A DNA stretch of 64,000 nt from Paenirhizobium cremeum (GCF_022884085.1 NZ_JAGGCS010000008.1:62001-126000), one strand, 5' to 3'; counted from the first letter of the stretch, positions 19,792 to 29,310 are shown. The notes: generated by a model from the sequence alone, not told the origin. A program made the numbers and translations.

Positions 19792-20877
19792 ATGGGCCAC
19801 ATCCAGCTAACCAACGTGACCAAGTCTTTCGGCGCCATCGACGTGCTTCATGACATCAACCTGGAGATCAAGGACGGTGAATTCGTCGTTTTCGTTGGGC
19901 CTTCGGGCTGTGGCAAGTCGACGCTCCTGCGCATGATCGCCGGCCTGGAGAAGCCGAGCGGCGGCGAACTTGCGATCGACGGCAAGGTCGTCAACGACGT
20001 GCCGGCCGCCGACCGGGGTCTTGCCATGGTCTTTCAATCCTACGCGCTCTATCCGCATATGAGTGTGCGCCAGAACCTCGCCTTTGGCCTCGAAAACACC
20101 CGGATGCCGAAGGGGGAAATTGCCGAGCGCATCGCCGAAGCCGCGCGCATGCTCGAGATTGAACCCTATCTCGATCGCCGACCCGGCCAGCTTTCCGGCG
20201 GCCAGCGGCAGCGCGTTGCAATCGGCCGCGCGATCGTTCGGCGCCCCGTCGCCTTCCTGCTCGACGAGCCGCTGTCGAATCTCGACGCGGAGTTGCGCGG
20301 CTCCACCCGCGCGGAGCTCGCTGCCTTGCACGCACGCCTCTCGGCGACGATGATCTATGTGACGCACGATCAGGTCGAAGCGATGACGCTCGCCGACCGG
20401 ATCGTGGTCTTGCGCGCCGGCCGTATCGAGCAGATCGGGACGCCGATCGAACTCTATAACCGGCCGGCCAATCGGTTCGTCGCCGGCTTCATCGGCTCGC
20501 CCCATATGAACTTCCTCGAAGGCACGCTCGAAGCGGTGAACGACGACACGGCGGTCGCGACACTCAAGGGGGGCCACCGGCTTCAGGTTCCGGTCCGGGG
20601 CGGTATGGTTGCCGCCGGATCGCCTGTGACCGTGGGCGTTCGACCGCAGCACATCACCCTTGAGCGCGGTGAAAACAGCATTCCCGCGACGGTCCGCCTC
20701 GTCGAGGCGCTCGGCCACGAAACCGTGTTGCATGCCGATGTCGCAGGCCAGAAACTTTTAGTGGTCGCCCCAGGCCAACACGACCTCGCGCCGGGCGCCG
20801 ACATCAATCTATCGCTGGCCGCCGCCCCCATCCATCTTTTCGACGATAAGGGAATTCGCCTTGAATACGCTGTTTGA
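19792..20877 (+). CDS. ABC sugar transporter ATP-binding protein (MsmX/UgpC type)
   Basis: A 361-residue ATPase with Walker [10 protein letters not shown] (36-44), signature LSGGQRQRV, Walker [12 protein letters not shown] and a C-terminal OB-like regulatory domain of the MalK/UgpC class (about 235-361). It energises the two permeases upstream. Its 3' end overlaps kduD by 17 bases in another frame, so transport and catabolism are translated from one message. Confidence 0.93.
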   Translation: MGHIQLTNVTKSFGAIDVLHDINLEIKDGEFVVFVGPSGCGKSTLLRMIAGLEKPSGGELAIDGKVVNDVPAADRGLAMVFQSYALYPHMSVRQNLAFGLENTRMPKGEIAERIAEAARMLEIEPYLDRRPGQLSGGQRQRVAIGRAIVRRPVAFLLDEPLSNLDAELRGSTRAELAALHARLSATMIYVTHDQVEAMTLADRIVVLRAGRIEQIGTPIELYNRPANRFVAGFIGSPHMNFLEGTLEAVNDDTAVATLKGGHRLQVPVRGGMVAAGSPVTVGVRPQHITLERGENSIPATVRLVEALGHETVLHADVAGQKLLVVAPGQHDLAPGADINLSLAAAPIHLFDDKGIRLEYAV

Positions 20878-21619
20878 CCTCACCGGCAAGACCGCCCTCG
20901 TGACCGGGGCGCGGACAGGCCTCGGCCAAGGCATGGCGCTCGCGCTGGCGCGGGCCGGCGCCGATATAACGGCGCTCGGTTCGTCGCCGATGCCGGAAAC
21001 GGCAAGCCTGGTCCGGGAAGCCGGCAGGCGATTTCACAGCCTGATTGTCGACCTCTCCAAACCCTTCGATACGTCCGCGATCGTCACCGAAGTCTCGGCA
21101 GCATTCGGTGGTGTCGACATCCTCGTCAACAATGCCGGCATCATCCGCCGCAGCGACCTGCTCGACTACTCCGAGCAGGACTGGGACAGCGTGCTCGACG
21201 TCAACCTGAAGGCCGCCTTCCTGCTGTCGCAGGCGGTTGCGCGGCACATGGTCTCGACCGCGCGTGCGGGACGAATCATCAATGTCGCCTCCATGCTGAC
21301 ATTCCAGGGTGGAATTCGCGTGCCCGCTTATGCCGCGTCGAAGCATGGTATCGCCGGCCTCACCAAGGCCATGGCCAACGAATTGGCGCCCCATGGCATT
21401 ACCGTGAATGCCGTCGCGCCAGGTTATATGGCGACCGACAACACGGAAGCGTTGCGCAACGATCCAGAGCGCAATGCGCAAATCTCCGCTCGTATTCCGA
21501 TGGGACGCTGGGGAACGCCGGACGACCTGGCGACCGGGGTGATCTTCTTCGCCGCGCCGGCCTCCGGTTACGTCACCGGCACCGTGCTGCCGGTCGATGG
21601 CGGCTGGCTGGTCCGCTAG
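20861..21619 (+). CDS. kduD: 2-dehydro-3-deoxy-D-gluconate 5-dehydrogenase (KduD)
   Basis: A 252-residue short-chain dehydrogenase that interconverts 2,5-diketo-3-deoxygluconate and 2-keto-3-deoxygluconate, the step after KduI. The nucleotide loop is [10 protein letters not shown] (15-24), followed by NNAG, then Y157 and K161 in YAASKHG; the segments [15 protein letters not shown] and [11 protein letters not shown] match E. coli KduD closely. The start is a TTG inside the ATPase gene: it gives the family-length N-terminus, has ATAAGGGA upstream, and no ATG fits before the nucleotide loop. The rare start and overlap may hold its level below that of the transporter ATPase. It ends the operon. 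Confidence 0.94.
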   Translation: MNTLFDLTGKTALVTGARTGLGQGMALALARAGADITALGSSPMPETASLVREAGRRFHSLIVDLSKPFDTSAIVTEVSAAFGGVDILVNNAGIIRRSDLLDYSEQDWDSVLDVNLKAAFLLSQAVARHMVSTARAGRIINVASMLTFQGGIRVPAYAASKHGIAGLTKAMANELAPHGITVNAVAPGYMATDNTEALRNDPERNAQISARIPMGRWGTPDDLATGVIFFAAPASGYVTGTVLPVDGGWLVR

Positions 21620-21722
21620 GGCAATTCAGGCAGTGGTGGAAGCCGGTCTCGCCCGAAATACCGCGATACTTTTTACGGTTGAATGGGATCGAAGCACTGG
21701 CGTTTTCTGGTGGGTGGGGAGC

Positions 21723-21737
21723 ACCGGCCGGGCCGGT
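21723..21737. terminator. Hairpin between convergent kduD and the ROK gene
   Basis: ACCGGC (21723-21728) and GCCGGT (21732-21737) form a compact GC-rich hairpin immediately before the ROK stop codon, and about 100 bases after kduD. It could serve both converging transcripts, though neither side has a T tract. Confidence 0.4.
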
Positions 21738-22880
21738 TCACCAATCCAATTGCGCCAGATTGTGGAGGATCATCGCGGCGGCTCCGAACGCGACCGCATC
21801 TGTGGCCGAGACCTCTGGCAGCAAAAGCTCCGGCTGAACGACGCGCGCCCCGTCGAACGGATCGGAGTTGGCGAAATCCAGCCAACGGAGGAGTTGCTCG
21901 CGCACCAGGCGCGGTAGCGTCCCCCCGATATAGATGGCGGAGGGGGCGAGGATTGCGGTGACCGCAAAGGCCAAGCGTGCTGTTTCCGGTCCCGCGCGCT
22001 CAAGCCAGGTGTCGAGAACGGTCCGGTGGGCGGTCAGATAATCCATCCAGGATTCAGGCGATCGGCCGGTCGGAACATGACCGATGTGGCCGGCGCACCA
22101 TTCGGCAAGATCCTCAAACGAGGGCCTCGACAAACCACGAGGGCGCAACGCTCCGATCTCGCCGGCATTACCGAAATTGCCTCGATAAAGCTCCCTGTCG
22201 ATGATGATGCCGCTTCCGATACCCTCCGAGAGATAGAGATAGACAAAGTTTTCGTGGCCGACGCTGTTGCCGAGCGTGAATTCCCCCATGGCGGCGGCAT
22301 TCGCATCGTTTTCGATGACAACCGGACAGCCAAGCGCCTGACGCAGCGAAATGTTCAGGTCCGATCCGGCCCAGGATATCACCTCCTGCGCAAGATCGAG
22401 GCTCGCGGTGCCCCGCCGGAAACGGGTCGGCATGGCTATGCCCGCGCCAATCAGCAGGTCGCCTGCAATCTTGTTTCTGCCAAGCAGTTCTTCCTTGCCC
22501 TCTTGGATCTTCGATTGAACATCGGCGAAAGTGTCGTAGCTCCCCGGCAATTGCAGTTCGCCCACCATCTCGCCGCTGAAATCAAGCAGGGTGAGCGTGA
22601 CCATGAAACGGTTCGCATGGGCTCCGAGAGCGTAACCGACTGAGGGATCGAGCGTGAGATCGATATGCGGCGCTCCGCGGCCGGCCTGACGGCGGGCGCC
22701 TTCCACCACAATCCCGCGCTCGATGAGATCGCGCGTCATCATGCTGACGGCCGCCGCGGTCACGCCGCAGAGCTCGGCGATTTCGGCGCGTGATGCGGAC
22801 CGTTTGCGGCGAAGATAGCGCAGTACGGCTGCCTGGGTATTCCCTATTCCGTCAAAAGGCATGCGTCTGTCAGTTGCCAC
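21738..22880 (-). CDS. ROK-family transcriptional regulator
   Basis: A 380-residue protein with an N-terminal winged helix (about 15-75: SRAEIAELCGVTAAAVSMMTRDL) fused to a sugar-kinase-like ROK domain (IENDANAAAMGE, then EGIGSGIIID). The zinc-binding cysteine cluster usual in ROK proteins is absent: the region after GNFGNAGEIGALRPRG lacks cysteines. It is therefore more likely a regulator than an active kinase. The start is GTG at 22880 or ATG at 22862. It is divergent from the ABC importer operon beginning at 22974 and most likely represses it. Confidence 0.88.
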   Translation of the reverse strand: MATDRRMPFDGIGNTQAAVLRYLRRKRSASRAEIAELCGVTAAAVSMMTRDLIERGIVVEGARRQAGRGAPHIDLTLDPSVGYALGAHANRFMVTLTLLDFSGEMVGELQLPGSYDTFADVQSKIQEGKEELLGRNKIAGDLLIGAGIAMPTRFRRGTASLDLAQEVISWAGSDLNISLRQALGCPVVIENDANAAAMGEFTLGNSVGHENFVYLYLSEGIGSGIIIDRELYRGNFGNAGEIGALRPRGLSRPSFEDLAEWCAGHIGHVPTGRSPESWMDYLTAHRTVLDTWLERAGPETARLAFAVTAILAPSAIYIGGTLPRLVREQLLRWLDFANSDPFDGARVVQPELLLPEVSATDAVAFGAAAMILHNLAQLDW

Positions 22881-22927
22881 GATCCGCTCTCCACATCACG
22901 GGATCGGCGATGTCATACTCTCGTTAC

Positions 22928-22940
22928 TTAAGCAACTTAA
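22928..22940. promoter_or_regulatory. Candidate ROK operator
   Basis: TTAAG-CAA-CTTAA is a perfect 5+5 inverted repeat in an AT-rich 93-base gap between the ROK gene and the binding-protein gene it faces. AT-rich palindromes are typical of NagC/Mlc-class targets. No convincing -10/-35 pair could be fixed. Confidence 0.4.
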
Positions 22941-22973
22941 TTAAATAAAAATCATCAACCGGATTGACGCACC

Positions 22974-24347
22974 ATGACCAAATCTCTTGCCTTCCTCGCC
23001 ACTGTGGCGATCTCCGCTCTTTCCGCCGCGTCGGCGCATGCCGAAGACATCAAGATCAAGATCTCCACGCTGGCGGAGCGCAGCGCGCCGGGCCGCGTCA
23101 CCAATATCGAAGGTGCCGCGGAGATCATGAACCGGCAGTTCAAGGCGGCCGGCGTGGACAAGCGCATCGTCATCGAGGCCAACAACAGCGCCGTCAAGGG
23201 CTGGGACGATCTGGCGCTCGAAACCCTGAAGGCGCTTTCTGTCGGTCAAGGGCCGGATATCTACGTCTTGCCGCATGAGTGGATCGGCCAGTTTGCCCAG
23301 GACGGATATGCCCTCGCGATGGACGACAGGATCGCTGCCGCTCCCTGGGTCTATGGCGATATCCTGCCGGTGCTGTGGGATGCGGCCAAGGCCACGGATG
23401 GCAAGATCTATGGCGTACCGCAGGATGCAGAAATCCGCATGTTCTTCTATAACAAGGACATGCTGCGCAAGATCGGCAAGGACGAAACCTTTATCGAGGG
23501 CCTGCCGGCCAAGGTCGAGGCGGGTGAATTCACGCTCGATGACCTGACGGCCCTTTCCAAGGAAGTCGTCGACGGCAAGGCGGCCCAGTACGGCATGCTG
23601 CATCGTCCGAATGTCGGCATCGATTACCTAATGGTCTTCCAGTCTTATGGCGTGAAGTTCATGGACGAGAAGACCGGCAAGCTGGTGTTTCCGAAGGCCG
23701 AGATGACCAAGGCGCTCGGCTGGTACGAGCGCAATGCCAAGGAAGGCGTGACCCCGGTCGACAACACCGCCATGAGCTGGGAGGCCATCCAGGGTGCCTT
23801 CAAGCAGGAAAAGGCGTTCGTCTTCCATCAGGGTGTCTGGGCGGTTGCCTGGCAGCTCGGCGAAAAGAACGGCGCGACCTGGCCGACAGACAAGGAAGGT
23901 TATTTCAACAAGATCGGCTGGATTCCGGCGCCGGCCGCCGAAAAGGGCGGAAAGCCCGCCAACCTGTCGCATCCGCTGCTCTACACGGTCAACGCCAAGA
24001 GCAAGAATGCCGACATTGCCGCCGATCTCGTGGCGCTTGCCTCGCTGCCGTATTTCAACAACGAGCATGCTGTGACGTCCTACCACACTGCGATCAGCAA
24101 TGCGCAGACGGCCATGCCGAAATACAAGGACAACTGGGTGTTGTCGGCGGCTTCCCCGATGATGCAGCATGCCCGGTTCGTGCCGAACCACACGAAGTTC
24201 GGCAGCTATAACAAGGTCCTGTTCAGCGGTCTGCAGGCTGTGGAGACCGGCAAGATGACGGCCGAGGAGGCTGTCGAATTCATCGCGGACGAGCTTGATC
24301 TGCAGTTTGGCGACGACATCGAAATCCGCGACGCCGCCAGCAACTAA
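22974..24347 (+). CDS. ABC transporter periplasmic binding protein, second importer
   Basis: A 457-residue family-1 solute-binding protein with a signal peptide ending at SAHAE (about residue 23). The segment GWDDLALETLKALSVGQGPDIYVLPHEWIGQF is the usual first-lobe hinge region of maltose/G3P-type receptors. A hairpin follows the gene. It shares an operon with two permeases, an ATPase and a glycerophosphodiester phosphodiesterase, which suggests a glycerophosphodiester or glycerol-phosphate type ligand. A sugar ligand is equally compatible with the ROK regulator. Confidence 0.9.
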   Translation: MTKSLAFLATVAISALSAASAHAEDIKIKISTLAERSAPGRVTNIEGAAEIMNRQFKAAGVDKRIVIEANNSAVKGWDDLALETLKALSVGQGPDIYVLPHEWIGQFAQDGYALAMDDRIAAAPWVYGDILPVLWDAAKATDGKIYGVPQDAEIRMFFYNKDMLRKIGKDETFIEGLPAKVEAGEFTLDDLTALSKEVVDGKAAQYGMLHRPNVGIDYLMVFQSYGVKFMDEKTGKLVFPKAEMTKALGWYERNAKEGVTPVDNTAMSWEAIQGAFKQEKAFVFHQGVWAVAWQLGEKNGATWPTDKEGYFNKIGWIPAPAAEKGGKPANLSHPLLYTVNAKSKNADIAADLVALASLPYFNNEHAVTSYHTAISNAQTAMPKYKDNWVLSAASPMMQHARFVPNHTKFGSYNKVLFSGLQAVETGKMTAEEAVEFIADELDLQFGDDIEIRDAASN

Positions 24348-24363
24348 GCCAGGTCGCGATCCC

Positions 24364-24390
24364 TGCCGTCCGGCCCCGAGTCGGACGGCA
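24364..24390 (+). other. Stem-loop after the second binding-protein gene
   Basis: TGCCGTCCG (24364-24372) and CGGACGGCA (24382-24390) are perfect 9-base arms with a 9-base loop, followed by TCGACTTTTC. It lies between the binding protein and its permeases and could attenuate read-through so that the receptor outnumbers the channel. Confidence 0.6.
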
Positions 24391-24414
24391 TCGACTTTTC
24401 ACCGGTATTCCAGA

Positions 24415-25326
24415 ATGTCGAACTTCCAGATCAGGCCCCATCGGCCGGCTCGGCCGCTATTCTATCTCGCGCCAGCGATTGCGCTTCTCGCCGTGTTTTT
24501 CCTGGCGCCGATCGTCGTCAATACGGTGATCGCCTTTACCGATATGGGTCCAAATCTTCGGGTCGGCGAGTTCACGTTCCAGAATTTCGAGCGGATCGTG
24601 CAGCGCGACGCGCGCATCCCGATCGTTCTCCTGACGACGCTGATCTATGTGGCGGCCACGCTTTTCGTCTTCAATGTCGGCCTCGGTGCGCTCCTTGCCA
24701 TGACCTCGACGGCGATCCCCGACCGACTCGGCAATTTCTTCCGCGGTCTGTGGCTTCTGCCGCGCATGTCGCCGGCCGTGCTCTATGGTATCTTGTGGAT
24801 CTGGATTGCCGATCCGACGCCCTCGGGCCTGCTCAATCGGGTCACCGGCACGCTCGGCCTGCCGCCGGTCAATCTGCGCAACGATTTTCCGTTGTTTCTG
24901 GTCATCCTGGCGAATGGCGTCGTCGGCGCGTCCTTCGCCATGGTCATCCTCACCTCGTCGATCCGCTCCATCCCTTCCCATCTTGCCAATGCCGCGCGCG
25001 TAGACGGCGCAAGCGAATGGGGTGTGCTGCGCCATGTCGTGGCGCCGGCGCTGTCGCAGCCGATCCGCTTCATTACGATCTATCAGGCGCTCTCGCTGAT
25101 GACGACCTACGAATATATCCTGCTGATTACCGGCGGGGGCCCGGTCTACGATTCCACGCCTTACGCGCTCTACATCTACCGTCGTGCCTTCGAAAACGGC
25201 GCTTATGCCTATGGGGCGGCGCTGGCGCTCGGGCTGATGGTGATCGGCATCACCTTTACGCTCCTGCAATGGCGCGTCACGAATATGCGCTCCACCTTCG
25301 CTGCTCCCAAGATCGAGGTGCTGTGA
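24415..25326 (+). CDS. ABC transporter permease (MalF/UgpA type)
   Basis: A 303-residue inner-membrane protein with six helices and the ATPase-contact loop ANAARVDGASEWGVLRHVVAP. I start it at the ATG at 24415, which gives the family N-terminus (FYLAPAIALLAVFFLAPIV is helix 1); the longer open frame lies in the hairpin and the end of the previous gene. Its stop overlaps the start of the next permease by one base (TGATG). Confidence 0.92.
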   Translation: MSNFQIRPHRPARPLFYLAPAIALLAVFFLAPIVVNTVIAFTDMGPNLRVGEFTFQNFERIVQRDARIPIVLLTTLIYVAATLFVFNVGLGALLAMTSTAIPDRLGNFFRGLWLLPRMSPAVLYGILWIWIADPTPSGLLNRVTGTLGLPPVNLRNDFPLFLVILANGVVGASFAMVILTSSIRSIPSHLANAARVDGASEWGVLRHVVAPALSQPIRFITIYQALSLMTTYEYILLITGGGPVYDSTPYALYIYRRAFENGAYAYGAALALGLMVIGITFTLLQWRVTNMRSTFAAPKIEVL

Positions 25327-26405
25327 TGGCCATTTCTCAAACCGGTACGCTTCTGCCCGCGCCCGCCACGTCGGACCATTGGGCACGTCTCGAACGCCGG
25401 GGAGCCGTCAATCGCGTCGGCTTTATGTCCGCGATCATCCTCTTTTTGACCATCGTTTCCGTACCGGTTCTCCTGCCTTATCTCTGGCTGCTGGTGAAAT
25501 CGCTGACTTCGTCGGACGATGCCCTCGGCCGCCTGATCCTCTGGCGCAGCACCGCAATCGCCGCCGTCGCCTATATCGGGGCCATCGGGCTCGCATTCCT
25601 GGTGGACCGGCTGCGCAAACCGGCGCTCTGCTGGGCCGGGCTCGCTATTGTGGTTGTCATTCTGGTGGCGATTTTCCTTGCACCGCACCTGACCTTCAAC
25701 AACTACCGTTTTCTCTGGAATCGCGACATCGCCGATACCGGTACCAGCCGCATGGACCTGATGCCGTCCATATGGGCAGCGCTCGGCAGCTCGCTTGTCT
25801 TTGCCGTGGCCCAGACGCTGATCGTGACGGTCGTCGCCACGCCTGCGGCCTACGCCCTGTCGCGCTTCGCCTTCGCAGGCCGCGAAAACTTCCTTCGCGG
25901 CCTTCTGTTGCTGCACGCTTTTCCGGCGCTGGCGCTCACCGTCGCCATCTTTATCCAGCTTCATTACATGGGCCTGCTCAACAATCTGATGGGCGTCGTG
26001 CTGGTCATGAGCGCGCTGGAACTGCCGTTTGCAATTTTCGTGCTGAAGGGCTTCTTCGATAATGTGCCCTGGGACATCGAAATGAGCGCGGTGACGGACG
26101 GCGCCACCCGCGCGCAGGCCTTTCGCTTGGTCGTGCTGCCACAGGTGCGCAGCGGCCTGATCGCAGTCGCCACCTTCACCTTTTTGAAGGGCTGGGAGGA
26201 ATACGTCTTCGTCCAGACCCTGCTCATCGACAAAAGCCAGATGACGATGAGCCTTTATCTTTTCTTCGTCGCACAGGACAACATGGGCGCGGATTACGGC
26301 ATGATCGCCGCCGTCGGTGTCGTCTATCTCCTGCCTGTGCTGGTCCTCTACACCTTTTCGCAAAAATACATCACCCAGATGAGTTTTGGCGGGATCAAGG
26401 GATAA
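25326..26405 (+). CDS. ABC transporter permease (MalG/UgpE type) with apparent extra helices
   Basis: A 359-residue permease, about 75 residues longer than usual. After helix 1 (about 33-55) come two additional hydrophobic segments (about 72-90 and 96-116) where MalG-type proteins normally have only a periplasmic loop. The normal core follows from about residue 145, with the coupling loop MSAVTDGATRAQAFRLVVLP. Eight membrane helices rather than six are therefore likely. The start overlaps the upstream permease stop by one base. Confidence 0.9.
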   Translation: MAISQTGTLLPAPATSDHWARLERRGAVNRVGFMSAIILFLTIVSVPVLLPYLWLLVKSLTSSDDALGRLILWRSTAIAAVAYIGAIGLAFLVDRLRKPALCWAGLAIVVVILVAIFLAPHLTFNNYRFLWNRDIADTGTSRMDLMPSIWAALGSSLVFAVAQTLIVTVVATPAAYALSRFAFAGRENFLRGLLLLHAFPALALTVAIFIQLHYMGLLNNLMGVVLVMSALELPFAIFVLKGFFDNVPWDIEMSAVTDGATRAQAFRLVVLPQVRSGLIAVATFTFLKGWEEYVFVQTLLIDKSQMTMSLYLFFVAQDNMGADYGMIAAVGVVYLLPVLVLYTFSQKYITQMSFGGIKG

Positions 26406-26410
26406 CAATC

Positions 26411-27523
26411 ATGGCCAGGATCACCCTCGACAACGTCACGAAAAACTGGGGCGAAACCCAGGTCCTAAAACCGATGAACCTCGCCATCGAGAACGGCGAA
26501 TTCGTTGCCATTCTCGGTCCTTCCGGTTGCGGAAAATCGACGACGCTTTTTCTGCTCGCCGGCCTTTATGCCCCAAGCGGCGGCGAGATCGCCTTCGACG
26601 GACACAATGTCAACCGCATTGATGCCCGGGACCGCAATGTCGGCATCGTCTTCCAGTCCTATGCGCTCTATCCGAACCTGACGGTGCGCGAGAACATCGC
26701 CTTTCCGCTGCGCTTCAAGGCGATGGAAAGGGACGAGATTGCCACACGCGTGGAAGAGGCCGCAAAACTCGTGCAGATCGACGCCTTGCTCGACCGCCGT
26801 CCTTCGCAGCTGTCCGGCGGCCAGCAGCAGCGCGTGGCACTGGCCCGCGCGCTCGTCAAGGAGCCGAATATCCTCCTGCTTGACGAACCGCTGTCCAATC
26901 TCGATGCCACCTTGCGCATCACTATGCGGGCAGAGCTGAAAAACATCCAGAAGCGTCTCGGCTTCACGACGCTGCTCGTCACCCATGACCAGATTGAGGC
27001 GATCACCATGGCGGACCGGATCATCTGCATGAACAACGGTGAAATCGTCCAGATCGGTACGCCCGAAGATCTTTACCGTCGTCCCGACAATCTGTTCGTC
27101 GCGGGCTTTATCGGTACGCCGCCGATGAACCTGCTGAAGGGCCAGGCCAATGGACGCCGTTTGCAGCTCGGTGAAGCCGCGCTCGGTCTCAATGGGGAAT
27201 GCGATGGCGCCGTGATATTCGGCCTTCGCCCGGAAGACCTCACGCTTATCACTGCTCAGAAAACCTCGCTCCGGGGCGAGATCGTCACCGTCGAACCGAT
27301 GGGCCGCGAAGTCTTCTATTCGATCGCCACACCGGCCGGCCTGATCCATGCCCTGGAATACGGCGAGGCCGTACAGCATGCACCCGGCGCCAAAGTCGGC
27401 ATTACTTGCAAACCCGAGCTGACGCTCGTCTTCGACGCTTCCGGAAATCGCCTTGCCGATCTCCACGCACATTTCTCACACCACGCCGAACGTCAGGCCA
27501 GAGAGCTCGAACCGGCAAACTGA
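26411..27523 (+). CDS. ABC transporter ATP-binding protein (UgpC/MsmX type)
   Basis: A 370-residue ATPase with Walker [10 protein letters not shown], signature LSGGQQQRV, Walker [12 protein letters not shown] and the C-terminal regulatory domain of the MalK class. It drives the two permeases just upstream. It is followed, 12 bases on, by the phosphodiesterase gene, as in Ugp-type clusters where the imported glycerophosphodiester is cleaved at once. Confidence 0.93.
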   Translation: MARITLDNVTKNWGETQVLKPMNLAIENGEFVAILGPSGCGKSTTLFLLAGLYAPSGGEIAFDGHNVNRIDARDRNVGIVFQSYALYPNLTVRENIAFPLRFKAMERDEIATRVEEAAKLVQIDALLDRRPSQLSGGQQQRVALARALVKEPNILLLDEPLSNLDATLRITMRAELKNIQKRLGFTTLLVTHDQIEAITMADRIICMNNGEIVQIGTPEDLYRRPDNLFVAGFIGTPPMNLLKGQANGRRLQLGEAALGLNGECDGAVIFGLRPEDLTLITAQKTSLRGEIVTVEPMGREVFYSIATPAGLIHALEYGEAVQHAPGAKVGITCKPELTLVFDASGNRLADLHAHFSHHAERQARELEPAN

Positions 27524-27535
27524 CAGGATTTTTCA

Positions 27536-28258
27536 GTGACTAAGATCGTATCGCATCGCGGCGCCAACACACGGGCGCCGGAAAACACCTTTGCTGCCGC
27601 CGACCTTGCCCTCGAACAGGGCGCCGACTACATTGAGCTCGATGTGCGCGAAAGTGCCGACGGCGTGCTTTACGTCATCCACGACGAAACGCTGGATCGT
27701 ACGACCAATGGCACCGGTCCGGTCGGACACACGCTGTCGAGCGAGATCGATATGCTCGATGCCGGCGAATGGTTCCATGAGAAGTTCAAGGGTGCGGTTG
27801 TGCCGCGGCTCGATGCGTATCTGGAACATCTGCGCCACCGCGCCGGCGTCTATATCGAATTGAAGCATTGTGATCCGGCCAAGGTCGTGGCCCTGGTGCG
27901 CGATCTCGGCATGGTGCGCGACACGTTCTATTTCTCCTTTTCCGAGGAGATGCGTTTTCAGCTGCAACAGATCGCTCCGGAATTCCGGAAGATGATGACG
28001 CTCAATATCGCCAAGTCTCCTTCTCTGGTCGGCGCAGTGCATCACGCTTCGATCATCGAGATCACGCCGGAGCAGATGCGTCGCCCCGCTATTGTCGAGG
28101 CAAGCCGTATGGCCGGTCTTGAGATAATGGTCTATTACGGCGGTGATGACATGGACGTTCACCGCGAGATCGCAGCCGCCGGCGTCGACTACGTCAATCT
28201 TGACCGCCCGGACCTGTTCGCCGCCGCCCGCCGCGCCCTGAACGGCGTCGCCGCCTAG
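27536..28258 (+). CDS. Glycerophosphodiester phosphodiesterase (UgpQ-like)
   Basis: A 240-residue GDPD-family TIM barrel that hydrolyses glycerophosphodiesters to sn-glycerol-3-phosphate and an alcohol. The catalytic set is visible: H7 in SHRGA, E34 and D36 in YIELDV, H48 in VIHDETLDR, and later IELKH. There is no signal peptide, so it works on imported substrate. It starts with GTG, 12 bases after the ATPase gene. Its presence is the best clue to the substrate of this importer. Some GDPD-like proteins cleave other phosphodiesters, including plant opine-type sugar phosphodiesters, so that option stays open. Confidence 0.92.
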   Translation: MTKIVSHRGANTRAPENTFAAADLALEQGADYIELDVRESADGVLYVIHDETLDRTTNGTGPVGHTLSSEIDMLDAGEWFHEKFKGAVVPRLDAYLEHLRHRAGVYIELKHCDPAKVVALVRDLGMVRDTFYFSFSEEMRFQLQQIAPEFRKMMTLNIAKSPSLVGAVHHASIIEITPEQMRRPAIVEASRMAGLEIMVYYGGDDMDVHREIAAAGVDYVNLDRPDLFAAARRALNGVAA

Positions 28259-28603
28259 CGCGGACTCAAAGGGGTAACGGCACGGTCGGCAAGATCGTTT
28301 CTGCGTAAATGGCCGTTGAACAAGGCTGTCGTATATCCGGCATTCCGTGTGTTCCCGAGGGGTTTCGCACGGCGTGCAGAGACGGCACATGCTTCCGGGC
28401 TGGCGCCGATCTATAAATCAGCATGCCGCGATGTGTTGTTTCTGTTTCCTCCAACCCCATACGGTAAGCCGACCACTACGGATTCAGCCGTCTTTCCGCC
28501 TGTTTCCCTAACAACGCTCCCATCGCCTGACTGGATGGGGCGCTCAAAATGGCCGAATTGTTCGGGTCGGCTGCCACCATGCTCTCGCGGGGGAGGCAGG
28601 GTT
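28259..28603. other. Intergenic stretch between convergent genes, no gene seen
   Basis: About 345 bases between the phosphodiesterase and the convergent TetR gene. I see no RNA gene, strong terminator or mobile-element end; CCGAA/TTCGG at 28553-28565 is the only small hairpin. The open frames here have no recognisable protein features. Confidence 0.5.
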
Positions 28604-29296
28604 CTACTCGCGGGGGGGAGGGCCTACCCACACGCCCGCCGGTATCGAGGGAATGCTGTTCGCCAGTCCATTCAGCATGCCTTGCAGGACGCTTTCGCTC
28701 AGCTCATCCATCTTCTCGCGAGGTCCGACGAGGCGGTCTACCAGCAACAATGTCAGGCCATGCATCTGTGACCAAAAAATGAGAATGGCGCCGTCAATCT
28801 CACTCTTGTTTGCCGCGAAGGTTGGAATGAGGCGCCCGAGAGCTCCGTTACTTATCGCGTCTACCAGAAGCGTTTTCATGTTCTCAGCCGCAGTTCTTTC
28901 AATCGCGGGCCGTCTATCGTCCTGACCGGTGAGATAACCGCCAAACATCAACCGGTAGAGCGCGGGATTGTTGACGCCGCCGCGCACATAAGCACGCGCC
29001 ATGGCTGCCAGCCGCTCGCGTGGACTGTCGTGTTTCTGCGTCGCTTCGGTCATCTGCTTTGCGAGGAGCTCAAAACCAGCGGCCGAGACGGCCGCCAGCA
29101 AATCGCGCTTGTCGGCGAAGTGTTTGTAAGGGGCATTATGACTGACGCCCGCTCGGCGGGAGAGTTCACGGAGCGAGAACTCCGTGCTCTGGGATTCGCT
29201 CAGGACATCCAGCGCGGCATCTACGATTGCCCTCTGCAGGTCACCGTGGTGGTAGGGGCGCGGATCTGCGGTGGTCGTGGATTTGGTCATACCCAT
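28604..29296 (-). CDS. TetR-family transcriptional regulator of the RND efflux operon
   Basis: A 230-residue protein with an N-terminal TetR helix-turn-helix (FSLRELSRRAGVSHNAPYKHF, about residues 40-60) and a helical ligand-binding domain of the TetR_C/WHG type (AYVRGGVNNPALYRLMFGG). It is divergent from two membrane-fusion genes and an RND pump gene. The gap contains four copies of an ATGTTG/CAACAT half-site, two of them beside or over the efflux promoter. It is very likely the local repressor, released by a toxic compound. The start is ATG 29296 or 29290; no clear ribosome site precedes either. Confidence 0.9.
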   Translation of the reverse strand: MGMTKSTTTADPRPYHHGDLQRAIVDAALDVLSESQSTEFSLRELSRRAGVSHNAPYKHFADKRDLLAAVSAAGFELLAKQMTEATQKHDSPRERLAAMARAYVRGGVNNPALYRLMFGGYLTGQDDRRPAIERTAAENMKTLLVDAISNGALGRLIPTFAANKSEIDGAILIFWSQMHGLTLLLVDRLVGPREKMDELSESVLQGMLNGLANSIPSIPAGVWVGPPPRE

Positions 29297-29310
29297 CTGT
29301 CTAGGTCTTC

